A DNA stretch of 45,769 nucleotides from Flammeovirgaceae bacterium. GTDB lineage: Bacteria > Bacteroidota > Bacteroidia > Cytophagales > Cyclobacteriaceae. The notes under the pieces were generated by a model, which did not search any database, had not been told where the DNA came from, and saw nothing but the letters and a program-made list of their open reading frames with translations. Below, piece by piece: positions 43,575-45,769 of the stretch (position 1 is the first letter of the stretch; each line of letters begins with the position of its first letter). Location of the stretch: NCBI GenBank assembly GCA_021299455.1, contig JAJTGQ010000037.1, positions 1 to 45,769 of the forward strand, written 5' to 3'. The position numbers were made by a program, and so were the translations under genes.

Positions 43575-44216
43575 ATGTTGCCTGGCAGAACCTACCACTT
43601 GTACACCCACGCCAACGGATCGGAAAACCTTTTCCGCTGCGATGAAAATTTTCGGTATTTTTTAAAGCGATATGAAGAATTTACGGGCCGTGTGGCCGAT
43701 ACGTTGGCCTGGTGCCTGATGCCCAACCACCTGCACCTGTTGGTAAAAATAAAAAGCGAAGCGGAGCTGGTGGGTTTTTTTAAGAGTAAAAATTTAGTGA
43801 AAGACCTGACAGGTCTTTTTCGCGATGGCCAACAAGACCTGTCAGGTCTGGAGGCGGAATTGGAGCTACAGCGCCTTACTATTTTACAATTCAGCCATCT
43901 CCTTAACGCCTACACCAAAGCATACAACAAAGTTTACCAGCGCAAAGGGTCGCTCTTCACAAGGGCTTTTAAACGCAAAGAAATTACCACCGACAGCTAC
44001 TTTACCTCAATCATCCACTACATCCATCACAACCCGGCACATCATGGCTTTGTAGAAAAAATAGAAAGCTGGCCGTGGAGTTCATACCATGCACTTCTCT
44101 CGCAATCGCTTTCACCCATTCAACAAGAAGTAATTGATTGGTTTGGCAATCGCAAGCAATTCATTGAATTCCATCAACAGGCAGCACAACCGTTACCCGA
44201 AATAGCCCATGATTAA
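43575..44216 (+). CDS. REP-associated tyrosine transposase (RAYT-2) inside the cas operon
   Basis: 213 residues, Y1-type HUH endonuclease: N-terminal LYHLYTHANGSENLF, HUH in MPNHLHLLV (His52, His54), candidate catalytic Tyr113 in LNAYTKAYNK, RKGSLFTRAFKRKEI, and C-terminal SWPWSSYHALL...EVIDWFGNRKQF. Residues 76-92 (KDLTGLFRDGQQDLSGL) are encoded by a REP palindrome inserted in frame. The stop overlaps the cas1 ATG (ATGATTAA, 44209-44216), so cas1 translation is probably coupled to it. It is intact, in contrast to the three partial copies before it. No known Cas function. Confidence 0.92.
   Translation: MLPGRTYHLYTHANGSENLFRCDENFRYFLKRYEEFTGRVADTLAWCLMPNHLHLLVKIKSEAELVGFFKSKNLVKDLTGLFRDGQQDLSGLEAELELQRLTILQFSHLLNAYTKAYNKVYQRKGSLFTRAFKRKEITTDSYFTSIIHYIHHNPAHHGFVEKIESWPWSSYHALLSQSLSPIQQEVIDWFGNRKQFIEFHQQAAQPLPEIAHD
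43802..43849. repeat. REP palindrome pair inside RAYT-2
   Basis: AGACCTGACAGGTCTT (43802-43817) and AAGACCTGTCAGGTCT (43834-43849) are exact reverse complements with a 16-nt spacer; each arm is itself nearly palindromic. The same hairpin occurs in the three upstream units. Confidence 0.9.
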
Positions 44217-45195
44217 ACGCACGCTGTACTTTGGCAACCCGGCCTATCTTAGCACTACACTTGATCAGCTTGTAGTCCGGCTGCCCACTATTGAAAAAAA
44301 TGATGGTCTACCTGCAGGATTTAAAAAAGAAGCGGCAGCCACCATACCCATTGAAGACATTGGTGTAGTCATGCTCGATCATCAGCAGATCATCATTACT
44401 CAGGCGCTGATGGCCAAACTACTCGACAACAACGCAGCCATTATCACCTGCAACCCTACGCATCACCCTACCGGATTACTACTCAATTTAGAGGGACATT
44501 CATTGCAGAGCCAACGCTTTCAGGCACAGCTTGAAGCAACCGAGCCATTGAAAAAGCAATTATGGCAACAAACCATTCGGGCCAAAATTTTAAATCAGGC
44601 CGCCTTATTACGGTGGCGTGGGTATGAAACCACCAACATGGAACGCTGGGCCAATGAAGTAAAATCGGGCGACCCCGAAAACATGGAAGGCCGTGCAGCT
44701 GCATGGTATTGGGCGCATATTTTTAAAGGCATAAAGGCCTATCTCCCTTTTGATGAGGGAGCGTCCGCCAACAGTTTATCCAATTTTGTGCGTGACCCTG
44801 GCGGCCTGGCACCCAATCAACTGCTCAACTATACCTATGCTTTGTTGCGCGCCACCATGGCACGCTCGCTGGTGGGGTCGGGCTTGTTGCCAGTAATGGG
44901 CATCTTTCACCGCAACCAATACAACGCCTATTGTTTGGCAGATGACATTATGGAACCCTACCGACCTTTTGCCGATAGACTGGTGGTGCAACTGATAGAG
45001 GAAAACGGATTGGCAGAGGAGCTTACTCCAACTATTAAAAAAAAATTACTCGTTTTGCCTGCGCTGGATGTATGCCTCCAAGGCGAAACCAGTCCGTTGA
45101 TGGTAGCTATGCAGCGCACAAGTGCTTCGCTGGCCAAATGCTTTTTGGGAGAAACAAGAAAAGTCATTTATCCTTCTTTGGAAGTTGGGACCTAG
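44209..45195 (+). CDS. cas1: CRISPR integrase Cas1, type II
   Basis: 328 residues. Catalytic Glu160 (ENMEGRAAAWYW), His234 (GIFHRNQYNAYC) and the Asp246/Glu249 cluster (LADDIMEPYRP) are present; also ANSLSNF...NQLLNYTYALLRA. With Cas2 it inserts new spacers. The start is fixed by the family N-terminus MIKRTLYFGNPAYL. It overlaps the RAYT-2 stop by 8 nt. Sampled lines are 57-60% GC, well above cas9. Confidence 0.96.
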   Translation: MIKRTLYFGNPAYLSTTLDQLVVRLPTIEKNDGLPAGFKKEAAATIPIEDIGVVMLDHQQIIITQALMAKLLDNNAAIITCNPTHHPTGLLLNLEGHSLQSQRFQAQLEATEPLKKQLWQQTIRAKILNQAALLRWRGYETTNMERWANEVKSGDPENMEGRAAAWYWAHIFKGIKAYLPFDEGASANSLSNFVRDPGGLAPNQLLNYTYALLRATMARSLVGSGLLPVMGIFHRNQYNAYCLADDIMEPYRPFADRLVVQLIEENGLAEELTPTIKKKLLVLPALDVCLQGETSPLMVAMQRTSASLAKCFLGETRKVIYPSLEVGT

Positions 45196-45263
45196 ACGCT
45201 AAACGGGGGTGCAAGACTTGAGACGGGAGATACTAGCCGTAAGGCTTTAAAACCACAGATTAA

Positions 45264-45644
<381 letters not shown>

Positions 45645-45733
45645 ACCGATAGATTGCCACATTTTTTTTCCTTGTAATTTTCGTTGTAACTATCTGTGAT
45701 AGAAAGAATTGCCCTAGGGTACTCTGTATGCAA

Positions 45734-45769
45734 TCTATCAAAGAACACAATCTGAAAGCAAATCACAAC
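45734..45769 (-). CRISPR. First CRISPR repeat of an array that continues past the window
   Basis: Read on the minus strand from the window end: GTTGTGATTTGCTTTCAGAT, then TGTG...CTTTGA. It matches the anti-repeat upstream of cas9 over ~21 pairs, so it is a repeat. The 5' GTTGTG on the minus strand means the array is transcribed toward cas2. It lacks the TA of a TAnnTTTG promoter-like element that I recall in repeats of this group, so it may be the degenerate terminal repeat. Only one repeat is visible, and its inner end is not defined. Confidence 0.75.

Overview
The window looks like a chromosome segment from a Bacteroidota bacterium, probably of the Cytophagales type. Reasons: promoters fit the Bacteroidota pattern (TTTG, 17-20 nt, TAnnTTTG) before nqrA, rplM, tex, tRNA-Asn and the tracrRNA; TTG/GTG starts are frequent and clear Shine-Dalgarno sites rare; and the gene families (TPR histidine kinase, LytTR systems, DUF2795, DUF502, type II-C Cas9) are typical. 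The assignment is inferred from gene content, not from a database search.

Layout. 1-2046 is scarred by mobile DNA: IS21-like terminal repeats, the 3' remnant of a LanB/thiopeptide-type dehydratase gene, and an IS110-family element whose transposase is split by a shift at an A9 run. 2047-20601 is mostly minus-strand housekeeping: a small orphan gene, DUF502, the Na+-pumping NADH:quinone reductase operon nqrABCDE (no nqrF), cmk with a tiny lipoprotein gene, a MATE exporter, a REP-associated tyrosine transposase (RAYT-1), a LytS/LytTR system divergent from a two-gene membrane operon, rplM-rpsI-rpsB-tsf, an RluA-type synthase, a PhoR/PhoB-like pair and a PF10023 peptidase. 20766-38915 holds recA, fabI-ispE, murI, a TPR sensor kinase, a MacB/FtsX permease, queA, ispD, a toxin-antitoxin pair, DUF2795, ettA, tRNA-Asn, a GIY-YIG gene, an Omp85-type barrel, an MBL hydrolase and tex.

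39125-45769 is a type II-C CRISPR-Cas locus: a minus-strand tracrRNA, cas9, an unexpected RAYT block, cas1, cas2, and the first bases of a CRISPR repeat at the window edge. The RAYT block is three 223-225 bp units (RAYT 5' end plus REP hairpin, lacking the HUH motif) followed by a complete RAYT whose stop overlaps the cas1 start. cas9 is clearly more AT-rich than the RAYT and cas1, so the block marks a compositional boundary inside the operon.

The most striking points are: (1) the RAYT/REP array built into a type II-C cas operon; (2) two RAYT genes that each carry a different REP palindrome in frame at the same protein position; (3) a toxin-antitoxin cassette that replaced the ispD 3' end, leaving the displaced end behind with only synonymous differences; (4) a GIY-YIG gene between a tRNA-Asn gene and a perfect 36-bp copy of its 3' end; and (5) a tracrRNA whose promoter and anti-repeat overlap the cas9 start region.
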